Shown piece by piece: positions 18,386-30,091 of a stretch of 64,000 bases of DNA. Location: NCBI RefSeq assembly GCF_008271465.1, contig NZ_VMDU01000002.1, positions 372,001-436,000 on the forward strand. Direction: 5' to 3'. The stretch's first letter is position 1. Each line of letters opens with the position of its first letter. The DNA comes from Tabrizicola flagellatus. GTDB lineage: Bacteria > Pseudomonadota > Alphaproteobacteria > Rhodobacterales > Rhodobacteraceae. The position numbers and the translations under genes are program-made. The notes under the pieces were generated by a model, which was not told the origin of the DNA, searched no databases, and saw only the letters and a program-made list of their open reading frames with translations.

Positions 18386-19908
18386 GGCGCCGGCGCCATG
18401 ACCGGCGCGGTGCCGGTCGGGGTGAAGTCGGGGACCACCCACAGCTCCACCCGCCGGTTCAGCTGCCGGCCGACCGGGGTTTCGTCGCAGGCCATCGGCA
18501 GCGCCTCGCCAAAGCCCTCGACCACCGGCATCTGCGCCGGAGACAGGTCGGGGGCCACGGCGGCCAGTTCCTGCGCCACCCGCGCCGCGCGGTCGATCGA
18601 CAGCGCCAGGTTCGCCTCGGCCGCGCCCGAGCCGTCCGAGAAACCCGCCAGCACCAGCTTCTGGTCGCGGAACTGCCCTGCGGCGATAAGCTGGGCCAGA
18701 TCCTCCAGACTGTCCTGCGAGGTGGCGTCCAGGGTGGATGACCCGTCCTCGAACCGGAAGGTGAAGGACAGCCGGTCCGCCCCGTCCATGATCCCGGCCA
18801 GGCGCTTCAGCTCTTCCAGCGTCACGTCCTCGCCCGCGCCCTTGATCGCGTTGATCAGCCGCAGCCCGTCCGCCGTCATCGGCTGGCGCGCGGGCGAGCG
18901 GTCGATGAAACCCGCCGCCGTCACCGCCGCATCCGAGGCCGGCGTGCGCAGGAAGGCCAGGAACTCGCGCGTCAGCAAGGGCAGCCGCCGCTTGGCCGAC
19001 AACAGGAAGACCGGCAGCGACAGCGGGTAGTCCCCCGCCTTGATCGCCAGCGAGTTGGGCAGCAGCGGGAAGCCGCAGGAATCGGTCAGCGGCATGCGTC
19101 GGGCCGGCACGATGGCCGACCGCCCACTGATCGCAATCGCCCAGGGGTCCCTTGCCACCGCTTTGGCGAGGCTGGCCAGATCGGAGTGCTCCACATCCGC
19201 CGGGCGGGACTGTCCCAGCCGAGCCACCAGCGCCTGTTGCAGGTCGCTGTCCGGAGCCAGGGCATGCAGCACGACAGGCATGTCCGGCCCGCCGATCTGC
19301 GCCCAGTTGTCCACCTCTCCCGCCAGCACGCGGGCCAGGTCGATGGTCGAGATCGCCGGCATCGGATTGTCGGGCGCGACGATGGCGACCATGCCGTCCA
19401 TCGCGATGGAATGGGCGGCGAACCCCGGCTCGGAGTCGAACGACAGCTTCAGGTCGGCAGAGCCGGAGCTGACTGCGGCGCTGGCGGCTTCGGGCGGCAG
19501 GGGTTGAAAGGACAGGTCGGCCAGCACCTGGCGCGTGGCCGGGTCAAGGATGCGGGCGGCAAAGCCATCGCCGGCCTGGGGTTCGTAGATCAGCCCGCGG
19601 GCCTCGGCAAAGGCCTGGAACAGGGTCGGCAGCAGGGCGGCCGCATCCGGGGCGCCGACCACGCGGATCTGCGCCCTGGGGGCGACCAGTTCGGGACAGG
19701 CCGGTCCCTCGCAGATCACGCCCTGGCCATCCACGGTCAGCAGGCCGTAACTGGTGTCGATCCGGTAGAATTCGCCGTCATAGCCCTGCAGCGTCCCGCT
19801 CAGCACGATCCCGCCCTCGCGGGCGACCAGGGTCACATCCTGCGCTGCAACGGAAACACCAAGGGTCGCCGCAACGCACAGCGCCGCCAGCCCTGCCTTC
19901 ACACCCAT
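18382..19908 (-). CDS. Exported PstS-like binding domain fused to an OmpA peptidoglycan-binding domain
   Basis: About 508 residues. A signal peptide ends SVAAQ at residue ~24. A short domain follows (residues ~25-75, GGIVLSGTLQGYDGEFYRIDTSYG). Residues ~78-340 resemble type-2 periplasmic binding proteins of the phosphate group (AIVAPDNPMPAISTIDLARVLAGEVDNWAQIGG). Residues ~385-508 form an OmpA C-terminal domain (LVLAGFSDGSGAAEANLALSIDRAARVAQEL, QLNRRVELWV). The layout suggests a sensor or scavenger tethered to peptidoglycan. It follows, by 18 bp, an exported unknown protein next to secA. The ATG at 19908 is preferred to a TTG one codon upstream. The ligand is not known. Confidence 0.8.
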   Translation of the reverse strand: MGVKAGLAALCVAATLGVSVAAQDVTLVAREGGIVLSGTLQGYDGEFYRIDTSYGLLTVDGQGVICEGPACPELVAPRAQIRVVGAPDAAALLPTLFQAFAEARGLIYEPQAGDGFAARILDPATRQVLADLSFQPLPPEAASAAVSSGSADLKLSFDSEPGFAAHSIAMDGMVAIVAPDNPMPAISTIDLARVLAGEVDNWAQIGGPDMPVVLHALAPDSDLQQALVARLGQSRPADVEHSDLASLAKAVARDPWAIAISGRSAIVPARRMPLTDSCGFPLLPNSLAIKAGDYPLSLPVFLLSAKRRLPLLTREFLAFLRTPASDAAVTAAGFIDRSPARQPMTADGLRLINAIKGAGEDVTLEELKRLAGIMDGADRLSFTFRFEDGSSTLDATSQDSLEDLAQLIAAGQFRDQKLVLAGFSDGSGAAEANLALSIDRAARVAQELAAVAPDLSPAQMPVVEGFGEALPMACDETPVGRQLNRRVELWVVPDFTPTGTAPVMAPAP

Positions 19909-19926
19909 CAACTGCCGATCCGCACC

Positions 19927-20847
19927 TTACTTCGGAGTGGCGAGTTTCGGAGCAGGCGAGAGATTCTTCAACAGCAGAATGTCACCGGCCGTGCCGCAGA
20001 GCGGAACCGCGACTTCGCGTTCCTGCGCCATCGTCAGGCCGTTTGCGGCGTAAACCGTGCCCAGCCGCAGGGTCCGGCCGCAAGTGGCGGGCGTGATCCG
20101 CAGCTCGGCCGAAAGCGAGACATCTCCCAGATCCCGGCCAGGGACCGAATAGACATGCGCCATGACCGGTGACTGCACATCCGGCGACCCGAAGGACATG
20201 ATCCGCGCAGGCTCGTCCGCAGACGATGCGCTGGCGGCCACCAGAACATGGTTGCCCTCGGTCGCGCGCAACTCGACCTCGGCCGGCCATTCCCAGGTCA
20301 CGGCCAGCCGCGCGTAGGAGGCGGCGTCGGGAACGGTGACCTTGCCCAGCAAGAGACGGGACTCGGCCAGGTAAACGGCCACCATCGCCTCGGGCTTGAG
20401 GGCAGGGACCAGCAACCGGGCAGAGCCTCCGGCGTCGGTCCGGGTGGCGAAGGCCATGCCGGAGTGGCGCAGGACGATCCGCTCGCTGCGATTGCAGGGA
20501 GCGGAGAGGGTCAACTGGATCATCGCGCCGGGGGCCGCCTGCAACTGCATCACCGGGCGGCACTGATCTCCCGCGACGGCCGGGGCCGAGGCCGCGACCG
20601 GGGTGATCCCGGTCAGATTTCCCAAAGGTGCCTCTGCAGGTGCACCGAGCGATGCCGACGGCGGCACGGCATCGACGCCGGCACCGGCGCCCGCGCTGGC
20701 CGGGCGGTCGGGCGCAAAGCGTTCGGTGGCCGTCAGCACCAGCGATTTCGCGGTGCCCTGACCTTTCTGAATTTCGGCGGTATGGGCCGCCAGCGCGGCC
20801 ACCGCCACGGCGGCGGTGATCCGCAGAATCTTTTTGCCCCAAAGCAT
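19927..20847 (-). CDS. Exported or membrane-anchored protein of unknown function downstream of secA
   Basis: A 306-residue protein that I cannot place in a family. The N-terminus (MLWGKKILRITAAVAVAALAAH) is a signal peptide or membrane anchor. An Ala/Pro/Gly-rich linker covers residues ~45-90. A probably beta-rich periplasmic domain follows with three cysteines (DQCRPVMQL, SAPCNRSERIVLRHSG, TCGRTLRLG). I chose the ATG at 20847; a GTG nine codons upstream is possible. Homologues next to secA in related genomes are sometimes labelled translocase, which I think reflects location. It is likely co-transcribed with the binding/OmpA fusion that follows 18 bp later. Confidence 0.7.
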   Translation of the reverse strand: MLWGKKILRITAAVAVAALAAHTAEIQKGQGTAKSLVLTATERFAPDRPASAGAGAGVDAVPPSASLGAPAEAPLGNLTGITPVAASAPAVAGDQCRPVMQLQAAPGAMIQLTLSAPCNRSERIVLRHSGMAFATRTDAGGSARLLVPALKPEAMVAVYLAESRLLLGKVTVPDAASYARLAVTWEWPAEVELRATEGNHVLVAASASSADEPARIMSFGSPDVQSPVMAHVYSVPGRDLGDVSLSAELRITPATCGRTLRLGTVYAANGLTMAQEREVAVPLCGTAGDILLLKNLSPAPKLATPK

Positions 20848-20953
20848 GGCAGTGCCCCGGTACGAGAATCGCACCGTTTACCGCTAGAGGTCAATCGGGG
20901 CGGAGAAATGGCATTATTTGGGTGCAGATACGGATTGCTGCCAAAACGCCATG

Positions 20954-20979
20954 AAAACGCCGCGTCGTCAGACGCGGCG
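20954..20979 (-). terminator. Intrinsic terminator of secA
   Basis: A perfect 9-bp stem, CGCCGCGTC (20958-20966) and GACGCGGCG (20971-20979), with a 4-base loop. On the minus strand it is followed by TTTT. It lies 27 bp after the secA stop and ends the secA transcript, separating it from the next minus-strand genes. Confidence 0.85.
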
Positions 20980-21005
20980 CAAGATGTCCGATGGTCGCTG
21001 CGATC

Positions 21006-23750
<2,745 letters not shown>

Positions 23751-23870
23751 TTCATCTCCCGAAGGGCAGCTTCTGACAGCATCGTGTGACCCTTGGGCTT
23801 GCCCGGCCCCGACAGCTTCCCTAGAAGGGCCTGTGTATGACCGGACGGCCCCGCTTCACGCGACTGTCGC

Positions 23871-23899
23871 GATGTAAGGGGAAGGCCCGGGATAGTCAA
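23871..23899 (-). promoter_or_regulatory. Candidate secA promoter
   Basis: On the minus strand TTGACT (23899-23894, five of six matches to TTGACA) is followed after 17 bases by TACATC (23876-23871, three of six). The transcript would start near 23864, giving a 5' leader of about 115 bases before secA. Such a leader could host regulation, but I see no clear SecM-like ORF in it. Confidence 0.45.
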
Positions 23900-23938
23900 C
23901 TTGGGCAGGCGGATCGCCCCGATCAGGAGATGGTGAAA

Positions 23939-24781
23939 ATGACGAAACGTTCTGCTTTCTGGCCGGCTCTCGCCCTGGCCGCCACACTGTCCGGGCCGGT
24001 GTTCGCCGAAGGCGAGACGGCCGACACCGTGGTCGCCACCGTGAACGGCACGCAGATCACCCTCGGCCACATGATCGCGTTGCGCGAAAGCCTGCCGCCG
24101 GAATACCAGCAGCTGCCGGACGACGTGCTGTTCAAGGGCATCTTCGAACAGCTGATCCAGCAGGAGGTGCTGGCCCAGTCGGTGCCCGACCTGCGCCCCC
24201 GCGCCCTGGCCACCATCGACAACAACAAGCGCGGGCTTGCCTCGGGCATCGCCATCGAGGCCATCGTCAAGGATGCCGTCACCGACGCGGCGCTCCAGGC
24301 CGCCTATGACGCCCGCTTCAAGGATGCCAAGCCCCAGACCGAATACAACGCCGCGCACATCCTGGTCGCGACCGAGGATGAGGCCAAGGCGATCAAGGCC
24401 GAACTCGACGCCGGCGGCGACTTTGCCGAGATCGCCAAGTCCAAGTCCACCGATACCGGCTCGGGCGCCAACGGGGGCGACCTTGGCTGGTTCGGCCTCG
24501 GCATGATGGTCAAGCCCTTCGAGGATGCCGTCGTCGCCGCCAAGGTGGGCGAGGTTGCGGGGCCTGTCCAGACCGATTTCGGCTGGCACCTGATCCTGGT
24601 CAAGGAAACCCGGGTCGCCGAAAAGCCGACGCTGGATCAGCTGCGCGACGAACTTGCAACCGATGTCGAGAACGCCGCGATCAACGCCAGGATCGAGGAG
24701 CTGACCAAGCAGGCGACCGTCACCCGCGAGGGCGAGGGGCTGGACCCCGCGCTTCTCAAGAACTCGGCGCTGATCGACTGA
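23939..24781 (+). CDS. Periplasmic PpiC-type peptidyl-prolyl isomerase (parvulin)
   Basis: A 280-residue exported parvulin. A signal peptide ends SGPVFAE near residue 20. An N-terminal SurA/PrsA-like helical region comes next. The PpiC domain (residues ~135-230) carries the conserved AAHILVATEDEAKAI, GGDLGWFG and PVQTDFGWHLILV segments. It assists folding of exported and outer-membrane proteins. The ATG at 23939 lies 8 bases after AGGAGA. It is divergent from secA and 24 bp upstream of argJ, with which it is probably co-transcribed. Confidence 0.92.
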   Translation: MTKRSAFWPALALAATLSGPVFAEGETADTVVATVNGTQITLGHMIALRESLPPEYQQLPDDVLFKGIFEQLIQQEVLAQSVPDLRPRALATIDNNKRGLASGIAIEAIVKDAVTDAALQAAYDARFKDAKPQTEYNAAHILVATEDEAKAIKAELDAGGDFAEIAKSKSTDTGSGANGGDLGWFGLGMMVKPFEDAVVAAKVGEVAGPVQTDFGWHLILVKETRVAEKPTLDQLRDELATDVENAAINARIEELTKQATVTREGEGLDPALLKNSALID

Positions 24782-24805
24782 CAACCTGATCCGGGGGCAA
24801 GGCAC

Positions 24806-26185
24806 ATGGCAAAGACCGACTGGAAGGCCGAAGCGAAAGCGCTGAAGAAGAAGGTCCGCAAGCTGAAGGACAGCCTGGCCGCGGCTGCCGGCCCCGTGGC
24901 CGAGGCTGTGCAGGAGGCGGTGGGCGACGTCGTGGCGGCGGCGAAGAAGGCAATGAAGCCGGTCTCGCCGCTGGCGCCCGAGCATTTCCCCGCGCTGCCC
25001 GCGATCAAGGGGGCAGAATTCGCCGCGGTCGAGGCCGGAGTGCGGTATCAGAACCGCAAGGACGTGATGCTGGTGCGCCTTGCCCCCGGCACCACGATGG
25101 CCGGTGTCTTCACCCGCTCCTCCACCCGCTCGGCCTGCGTCCGGGACTGCCAGGCGAAGCTGGCGATGAAGGTGCCGGCCGATGCCGGGGCGGCGATCAT
25201 CGTGAACTCGGGCAATTCCAACGCCTTCACCGGCAAGCTGGGGGACGAGGCCGTCGCCGCCGTCACCGGCGCCGTGGCCGAGGCGCTCGGGGTGCCGGCC
25301 AGCCGCGTGTTCTCGTCGTCCACCGGCGTGATCGGCGAGCCGCTGCCCTTCGAGAAGATCACCGCCAGGGTTCCCGACCTCGTCGCCGCGCTGAAGGAAG
25401 ACGCTGTGGAAATGGCCGCCCAGGCGATCATGACCACCGACACCTTCCCGAAAGGCGCCGCCGCCACCGTGCAGGGCGAGGGCGGCACGATCCACATCGC
25501 CGGCATCGCCAAGGGCTCGGGCATGATCGCTCCCGACATGGCGACGATGCTGGTCTATATCTTCACCGACGCGAAGATCGGCGCGAACCAGCTGCAGAAG
25601 ATCCTGTCGCGCAACGTGGACGACACGTTCAACTCGATCACGGTGGACAGCGACACCTCGACATCCGACACACTGCTGATCGCCGCCACCGGGCAGTCCG
25701 CGGCGGCCGAGGTCAAGGGGCCGGTGCTCAAGGCCTTCGAGACCGCGCTGCGCGGCGTGATGCGCGACCTTGCGCTTCAGGTCGTGCGGGATGGCGAGGG
25801 GGCGACGAAACTGGTCGAGGTGCGCGTGACCGGCGCGGCCTCGGACGAGGATGCGGCCAAGGTCGCCTTCGCCATCGCCAACTCGCCCCTCGTCAAGACC
25901 GCGGTCGCCGGGCAGGACCCGAACTGGGGCCGCATCGTCGCCGCCATCGGCAAGTCGGGCGCCGAGGCCGACCGCGACCGTCTCACCATCCGCTTCGGCG
26001 ACATCCTCGTGGCGCAGAACGGCTGGCGGAACCCCGACTACCGGGAAGAGGACGGCGCCGCCTACATGCAGGGTCAGGAACTGGTCTTCGCCGTGGATCT
26101 CGGCCTCGGCAAGGGCCGGCGCACGGTCTGGACCTGCGACCTCACCGCCCGCTACGTCGAGATCAACGCCGACTACCGCTCCTGA
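24806..26185 (+). CDS. argJ: Bifunctional ornithine acetyltransferase / N-acetylglutamate synthase ArgJ
   Basis: A 459-residue ArgJ. The autocleavage site is in PDMATMLVYIFTD, where Thr247 becomes the N-terminal nucleophile of the beta chain. NSGNSNAFTG and KGSGMIAP are also conserved. It transfers the acetyl group from N-acetylornithine to glutamate in the cyclic arginine pathway. It is about 50 residues longer than typical ArgJ. The extra N-terminus (residues 1-50) is Lys/Ala-rich and likely helical, before the family start at SPLAPEHFPALP. The ATG follows GGGGCAAGGCAC; no internal start fits better. mutT follows 78 bp downstream. Confidence 0.97.
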   Translation: MAKTDWKAEAKALKKKVRKLKDSLAAAAGPVAEAVQEAVGDVVAAAKKAMKPVSPLAPEHFPALPAIKGAEFAAVEAGVRYQNRKDVMLVRLAPGTTMAGVFTRSSTRSACVRDCQAKLAMKVPADAGAAIIVNSGNSNAFTGKLGDEAVAAVTGAVAEALGVPASRVFSSSTGVIGEPLPFEKITARVPDLVAALKEDAVEMAAQAIMTTDTFPKGAAATVQGEGGTIHIAGIAKGSGMIAPDMATMLVYIFTDAKIGANQLQKILSRNVDDTFNSITVDSDTSTSDTLLIAATGQSAAAEVKGPVLKAFETALRGVMRDLALQVVRDGEGATKLVEVRVTGAASDEDAAKVAFAIANSPLVKTAVAGQDPNWGRIVAAIGKSGAEADRDRLTIRFGDILVAQNGWRNPDYREEDGAAYMQGQELVFAVDLGLGKGRRTVWTCDLTARYVEINADYRS

Positions 26186-26216
26186 TCTTGCCCTTTTGCA
26201 AATACTCCACGGGGGG

Positions 26217-26239
26217 CCGGGGGGTGTGAAACCCCCCGG
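26217..26239 (+). other. Strong GC hairpin between argJ and mutT
   Basis: CCGGGGGG (26217-26224) and CCCCCCGG (26232-26239) form a perfect 8-bp stem with a 7-base loop, after the AT-rich string TTTTGCAAATACTC. There is no T-run on either strand. It may be a weak terminator or mRNA 3'-end stabiliser after argJ. Confidence 0.55.
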
Positions 26240-26263
26240 GGGCCTGCCAACTGGAACCCGGCC

Positions 26264-26662
26264 ATGAAGATCGTCCTCGTCTCTGCCGTCGCCCTGATCG
26301 ACCCCGACGGCCGCGTGCTCCTGGCCAAGCGGCCGCAGGGCAAGTCGCTGGCGGGCCTCTGGGAATTTCCCGGCGGCAAGGTCGAACCCGGCGAGACGCC
26401 CGAGGCTGCCCTGATCCGCGAGCTGAAGGAAGAGCTCGACATCGACACCTGGGCCTCGTGCCTCGCGCCGCTGACCTTCGCGAGCCACAGCTACGACGAC
26501 TTCCACCTGCTGATGCCACTCTTCGCCTGCCGCCGCTGGCAGGGCACGGTGCGCGCGACCGAAGGCCAGGAACTGGCCTGGGTCGCCCCGAACCGCCTGC
26601 GCGACTATCCCATGCCGCCCGCCGATCTGCCGCTGATCCCGATCCTGCGCGACTGGCTCTGA
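26264..26662 (+). CDS. mutT: 8-oxo-dGTP diphosphatase MutT
   Basis: A 132-residue Nudix hydrolase. The Nudix box spans residues 37-59 (GGKVEPGETPEAAL then RELKEEL) with the Gly, two Arg/Glu and EE residues intact. The sequence before it, LLAKRPQGKSLAGLWEFPGG, is typical of MutT rather than other Nudix groups. It removes 8-oxo-dGTP from the nucleotide pool. It follows argJ and ends 3 bp before copy 2 of the dispersed repeat. Confidence 0.92.
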   Translation: MKIVLVSAVALIDPDGRVLLAKRPQGKSLAGLWEFPGGKVEPGETPEAALIRELKEELDIDTWASCLAPLTFASHSYDDFHLLMPLFACRRWQGTVRATEGQELAWVAPNRLRDYPMPPADLPLIPILRDWL

Positions 26663-26664
26663 CT

Positions 26665-26735
26665 GCCGCTCGTCGAAGCCCTTCTGGCACTCCTCGCCCC
26701 GCCGGCGAGGAGAAGCCGAAGGCGCACGACGAGCG
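26665..26735 (+). repeat. Dispersed structured repeat, copy 2 (after mutT)
   Basis: A 71-bp element beginning two bases after the mutT stop. It forms two nested perfect 9-bp stems: outer CGCTCGTCG/CGACGAGCG (26667-26675 and 26727-26735) and inner CTCCTCGCC/GGCGAGGAG (26690-26698 and 26704-26712). The left part matches copy 1 at most positions, and the right part CGAGGAGAAGCCGAAGGCGC aligns with CGACGAGACGACGAAGTCGC of copy 1. From 26736 to 26834 I see nothing further. Confidence 0.7.
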
Positions 26736-26834
26736 CCCGGGCAGGAAAACGCCGGACCCGAAGGCCCGGCGCCATTCTTTCCAGATCCCTAACGCCTGCA
26801 GCCAAGTCCCTGACGGGAAAGTGTTTTCGGCGTT

Positions 26835-26849
26835 TGTCCACCGTGGACA
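26835..26849. repeat. 15-bp palindrome TGTCCACCGTGGACA after infB
   Basis: A perfect palindrome apart from the central base, 6 bases downstream of the infB stop. The same motif with A at the centre lies 2 bases after the hemH stop (47755-47769). It could be a protein-binding site or part of a 3'-end structure. I do not recognise it. Confidence 0.6.
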
Positions 26850-26855
26850 GGCGGA

Positions 26856-29426
26856 TCAGTCCAGCTTGCGCTGGACCTCCTCGCGCTCGAAGATCTCGAT
26901 GACATCGCCCTGGCGGATGTCCTCGTAGTTCTCGAAGGCCATCCCGCATTCCTGGCCCGAGATGACTTCCTTCACCTCGTCCTTGAAGCGTTTCAGCGTC
27001 TTCAGCGTGCCCTCGTGGATCACCACGTCGTCGCGCAGCAGGCGAACACCGGCCGACCGCCGTGCCACGCCTTCGGTGACGAGACAGCCCGCCACCTTGC
27101 CCACGCCCGAGACCTTGAAGACCTCCAGGATCTTCGCATAGCCGATGAAGTGCTCGCGCACCTCGGCCTTCAAGAGGCCCGAGGCCGCCGCCTTGATGTC
27201 GTCTACCAGGTCGTAGATGATCGAATAGTAGCGGATCTCGACCCCCTTCTGGGTGGCCGAAGCCCGCGCAGTCGCGTTTGCACGAACGTTGAAGCCGATG
27301 ATCGGCGCCTTCGAGGCCTCGGCCAGCGCCACGTCGGTATCCGTGATCGCGCCCACGCCGGAATGTAGCACGCGGACCCGGACTTCCTCGTTGCCGATCT
27401 TCTCCAGCGCCTGGACGATCGCCTCGGCCGAGCCCTGGACATCGGCCTTCACCACCACCGGCAGTTCCGCCACGGCGGCATCTGCCTTGGCCTTGGCCAT
27501 CAGCTGTTCCAGGGTCGTCGCGGCACCTGCCGCGGCCCGCTTGTCCTTGGCGACCTTGATCCGGTAGTCCGCGATCTCGCGCGCCTGGGCCTCGGTTTCC
27601 ACCACGTTCAGGGTGTCGCCCGCCGAGGGCGTGCCGCTGAGGCCCAGCACCTCGACCGGGACCGAGGGCCCGGCTTCCGGGATGGTCTCGCCCTTGTCGT
27701 TGATGAGAGCGCGGACCTTGCCCCACTGTTCGCCCACGACGAAGATGTCGCCCTTCCGCAGCGTGCCGTTCTGGACCAGCACTGTCGCGACCGGTCCGCG
27801 ACCGACGTCCAGCTTGGCCTCGATCACCGCGCCCGAGGCCGCCCGGTTCGGGTTGGCCTTCAGTTCCAGCACCTCGGCCTGCAGCGCGATGGCTTCCAGG
27901 AGGTCGTCCAGACCCTGGCCCGTCTTGGCAGAAACCTCGACATCCTGCACGTCGCCGGACATGGCCTCGACCACGACCTCGTGCTGGAGCAGGTCGGTCC
28001 GCACCTTCTGCGGGTTCGCCTCGTGCTTGTCGATCTTGTTGATCGCCACGATCATCGGCACCTTGGCGGCCTTGGCGTGGTTGATCGCCTCGACCGTCTG
28101 CGGCATCACGGCGTCATCGGCCGCGACCACCAGCACGACGATGTCGGTGACCTGCGCCCCGCGCGAGCGCATCGAGGTGAAGGCCGCGTGGCCGGGCGTG
28201 TCGAGGAAGGTGATGACCTGGCCGTTGGCCGCCTTCACCTGATAGGCGCCGATATGCTGGGTGATCCCGCCAGCCTCGCCCGAGACCACATTGGTCTTGC
28301 GGATCGCGTCCAGAAGCGAGGTCTTGCCGTGATCGACATGGCCCATGATCGTCACGATCGGCGGGCGCGGCTTCAGGTCCTCGGGCTTGTCCTTGACGGT
28401 GTCGATCACCTGTTCGACGTCGGCGTCCGAAACACGCACGGCCTTGTGGCCGAATTCCTCGATCACGAGTTCGGCGGTGTCGGCGTCGATGGCCTGGTTC
28501 ATCGTGACCATCATGCCCATCTTCATCAGCGCCTTGACCACGTCGGCCGCGCGTTCGGCCATGCGGTTCGCCAGTTCGCTGACAACGATGGTTTCCGGCA
28601 GCTGCACGTCGCGCACCTGCTTCTCGGCCTTGTGGCCAAGACCCAGGGCCTTTGCCCGGGCCTTTTCCTGCTTGCGCTTGATGGCGGCCAGGCTGCGCTG
28701 ACGGCCGCCTTCGTCCGAGATCGCATCCGACAGGGTCAGCTTGCCCGAACGGCGGCCCTCTTCGCCACCCCGCCTGGCCCCGCGCTCGGCGCGGTCGTCC
28801 TTTTCGCGGTCGGTCTTGCGGGGCGAGAGGCCTGGCTTCGCGGAAGCCGGGCCGCGCGCCTCGTCGCCGGCCGCAGGCGCCGCACGTTCCGCCGGTTTGG
28901 CGGCGGAGGGCGGCGGCGTGGCTGAGCGGGAGCGCGTGCCCAGCACATCGGCCTTGCGCGCTTCGGCGGCGGCGGCACGCGCGGCGGCCTCGGCCCTGGC
29001 GGCGCGTTCCTCTTCCTCGGCCTTCAGGCGCAGCGCCTCGGCGCGTTCGCGGTCCTCGCGCTCCTTCGCCTCGATTTCCTCGCGGCGGCGGGCGCGGTCC
29101 TCCTCGCGGGCACGCTCTTCCTCGGCGCGACGGGCGGCCTCTTCGGCCTCCCGTGCCTTGGCGGCGCGCAGGGCAGCGAGGCGACGCTCCATCTCGGCAT
29201 CGGAAATCCCGGCCGGGCGTTTCGACGGATCCCCCAGACCCGTGGCAGCCGAAGGCGCACCGGCGCCGGTCACCCCCGGCTTTGCCGGAGTGGGCACCAC
29301 CACGCGCTTGCGCTTGGTTTCGACCACGACGCTCTTGGTCCGGCCATGGCTGAAGCTTTGCTTCACCTGTCCGGGACGGGGGGCGCCCCCAAGGCCAAGA
29401 GGTTTCTTGCCGTCAGTATCGCTCAT
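26856..29426 (-). CDS. infB: Translation initiation factor IF-2
   Basis: An 856-residue IF-2. A long N-terminal region (residues ~1-280) is rich in Arg, Glu, Ala and Lys and probably coiled-coil. The IF-2N fold follows ([41 protein letters not shown]). The GTPase G domain carries [22 protein letters not shown] and NKIDK. It then has the beta-barrel and C-terminal fMet-tRNA-binding domain ([10 protein letters not shown]-like end, [11 protein letters not shown]). It brings initiator tRNA to the ribosome. The start overlaps the ylxR stop by 4 bp, so it is the last gene of the rimP operon. Confidence 0.99.
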   Translation of the reverse strand: MSDTDGKKPLGLGGAPRPGQVKQSFSHGRTKSVVVETKRKRVVVPTPAKPGVTGAGAPSAATGLGDPSKRPAGISDAEMERRLAALRAAKAREAEEAARRAEEERAREEDRARRREEIEAKEREDRERAEALRLKAEEEERAARAEAAARAAAAEARKADVLGTRSRSATPPPSAAKPAERAAPAAGDEARGPASAKPGLSPRKTDREKDDRAERGARRGGEEGRRSGKLTLSDAISDEGGRQRSLAAIKRKQEKARAKALGLGHKAEKQVRDVQLPETIVVSELANRMAERAADVVKALMKMGMMVTMNQAIDADTAELVIEEFGHKAVRVSDADVEQVIDTVKDKPEDLKPRPPIVTIMGHVDHGKTSLLDAIRKTNVVSGEAGGITQHIGAYQVKAANGQVITFLDTPGHAAFTSMRSRGAQVTDIVVLVVAADDAVMPQTVEAINHAKAAKVPMIVAINKIDKHEANPQKVRTDLLQHEVVVEAMSGDVQDVEVSAKTGQGLDDLLEAIALQAEVLELKANPNRAASGAVIEAKLDVGRGPVATVLVQNGTLRKGDIFVVGEQWGKVRALINDKGETIPEAGPSVPVEVLGLSGTPSAGDTLNVVETEAQAREIADYRIKVAKDKRAAAGAATTLEQLMAKAKADAAVAELPVVVKADVQGSAEAIVQALEKIGNEEVRVRVLHSGVGAITDTDVALAEASKAPIIGFNVRANATARASATQKGVEIRYYSIIYDLVDDIKAAASGLLKAEVREHFIGYAKILEVFKVSGVGKVAGCLVTEGVARRSAGVRLLRDDVVIHEGTLKTLKRFKDEVKEVISGQECGMAFENYEDIRQGDVIEIFEREEVQRKLD

Positions 29427-30067
29427 GCGTTCTTCGTATCCTTCATGGCGGTCTCGCCGCCGTCATCCCCACCCGTCCAACCACGCAGACCGGCGAGTTT
29501 TGCCGCTTCCTCTACAACACGGGACCTGAGTCCGCCAGCGGCAAGCGCGGCGTGTATCGCACGTTCGCGCCCGAATGCCAAACCGATTTCCCCAGCCGAA
29601 AGGCAGCCGATGAAGCCGTTTGCGCCATCGGGCGCGTGCAGCTTGGTCTTGCCCCGTTCCGACCCGTCGCTGGCCTGGACCAGGGTCGCCGCCGTGCCCT
29701 TGACCAGCCAGTCCTTCACCTTCTCGTAGCCCGTCACCGCCTCGCCGGCCTTGCGGGCCATCGACAGGAGCTCGACGGTCCGCTGCGCCACCAGCGTCTC
29801 GACCAGATCGGCCAGGCCATCCGGTGCCTTCACGGGCTGGCGCGCCGCGCGGGAGAAGAGGTTCTTCTTCACCGCCTTCTCGATCGCCCCCCGGTCGGCC
29901 GAGACATAGATCCCGCGGCCCGGCAGCTTGCCCAGGACATCCGGGACGATCTGCCCGTCAGGCCCGACGCAAAAGCGGATCAACCCCGCCTTCGGCTGGC
30001 TTTCCCCGGTCGCAATGCACTTGCGTTCCGGCTCGTCCCTGTCCTTTTCCCGGCCGCCGCGCGTCAT
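29423..30067 (-). CDS. YlxR (DUF448) / L7Ae-like RNA-binding fusion protein
   Basis: A 214-residue protein. The YlxR domain is N-terminal ([51 protein letters not shown]; residues ~14-90). A ribosomal L7Ae/L30e-like domain follows ([23 protein letters not shown]; residues ~98-190). YlxR proteins bind RNA, and in some bacteria the RNase P protein. Many bacteria encode the two parts separately between nusA and infB; here they are fused, which is common in alphaproteobacteria. It lies 24 bp after nusA and overlaps infB. Confidence 0.92.
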   Translation of the reverse strand: MTRGGREKDRDEPERKCIATGESQPKAGLIRFCVGPDGQIVPDVLGKLPGRGIYVSADRGAIEKAVKKNLFSRAARQPVKAPDGLADLVETLVAQRTVELLSMARKAGEAVTGYEKVKDWLVKGTAATLVQASDGSERGKTKLHAPDGANGFIGCLSAGEIGLAFGRERAIHAALAAGGLRSRVVEEAAKLAGLRGWTGGDDGGETAMKDTKNA

Positions 30068-30091
30068 GGCGCGTAACCCCGAGGCCTGAAA

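Noticed and set aside
26835-26849. The TGTCCACNGTGGACA palindrome as a LexA, FnrL or PpsR site
   Set aside because: It does not fit GTTC-N7-GTTC, TTGAT-N4-ATCAA or TGT-N12-ACA, and it lies after stop codons rather than before starts.
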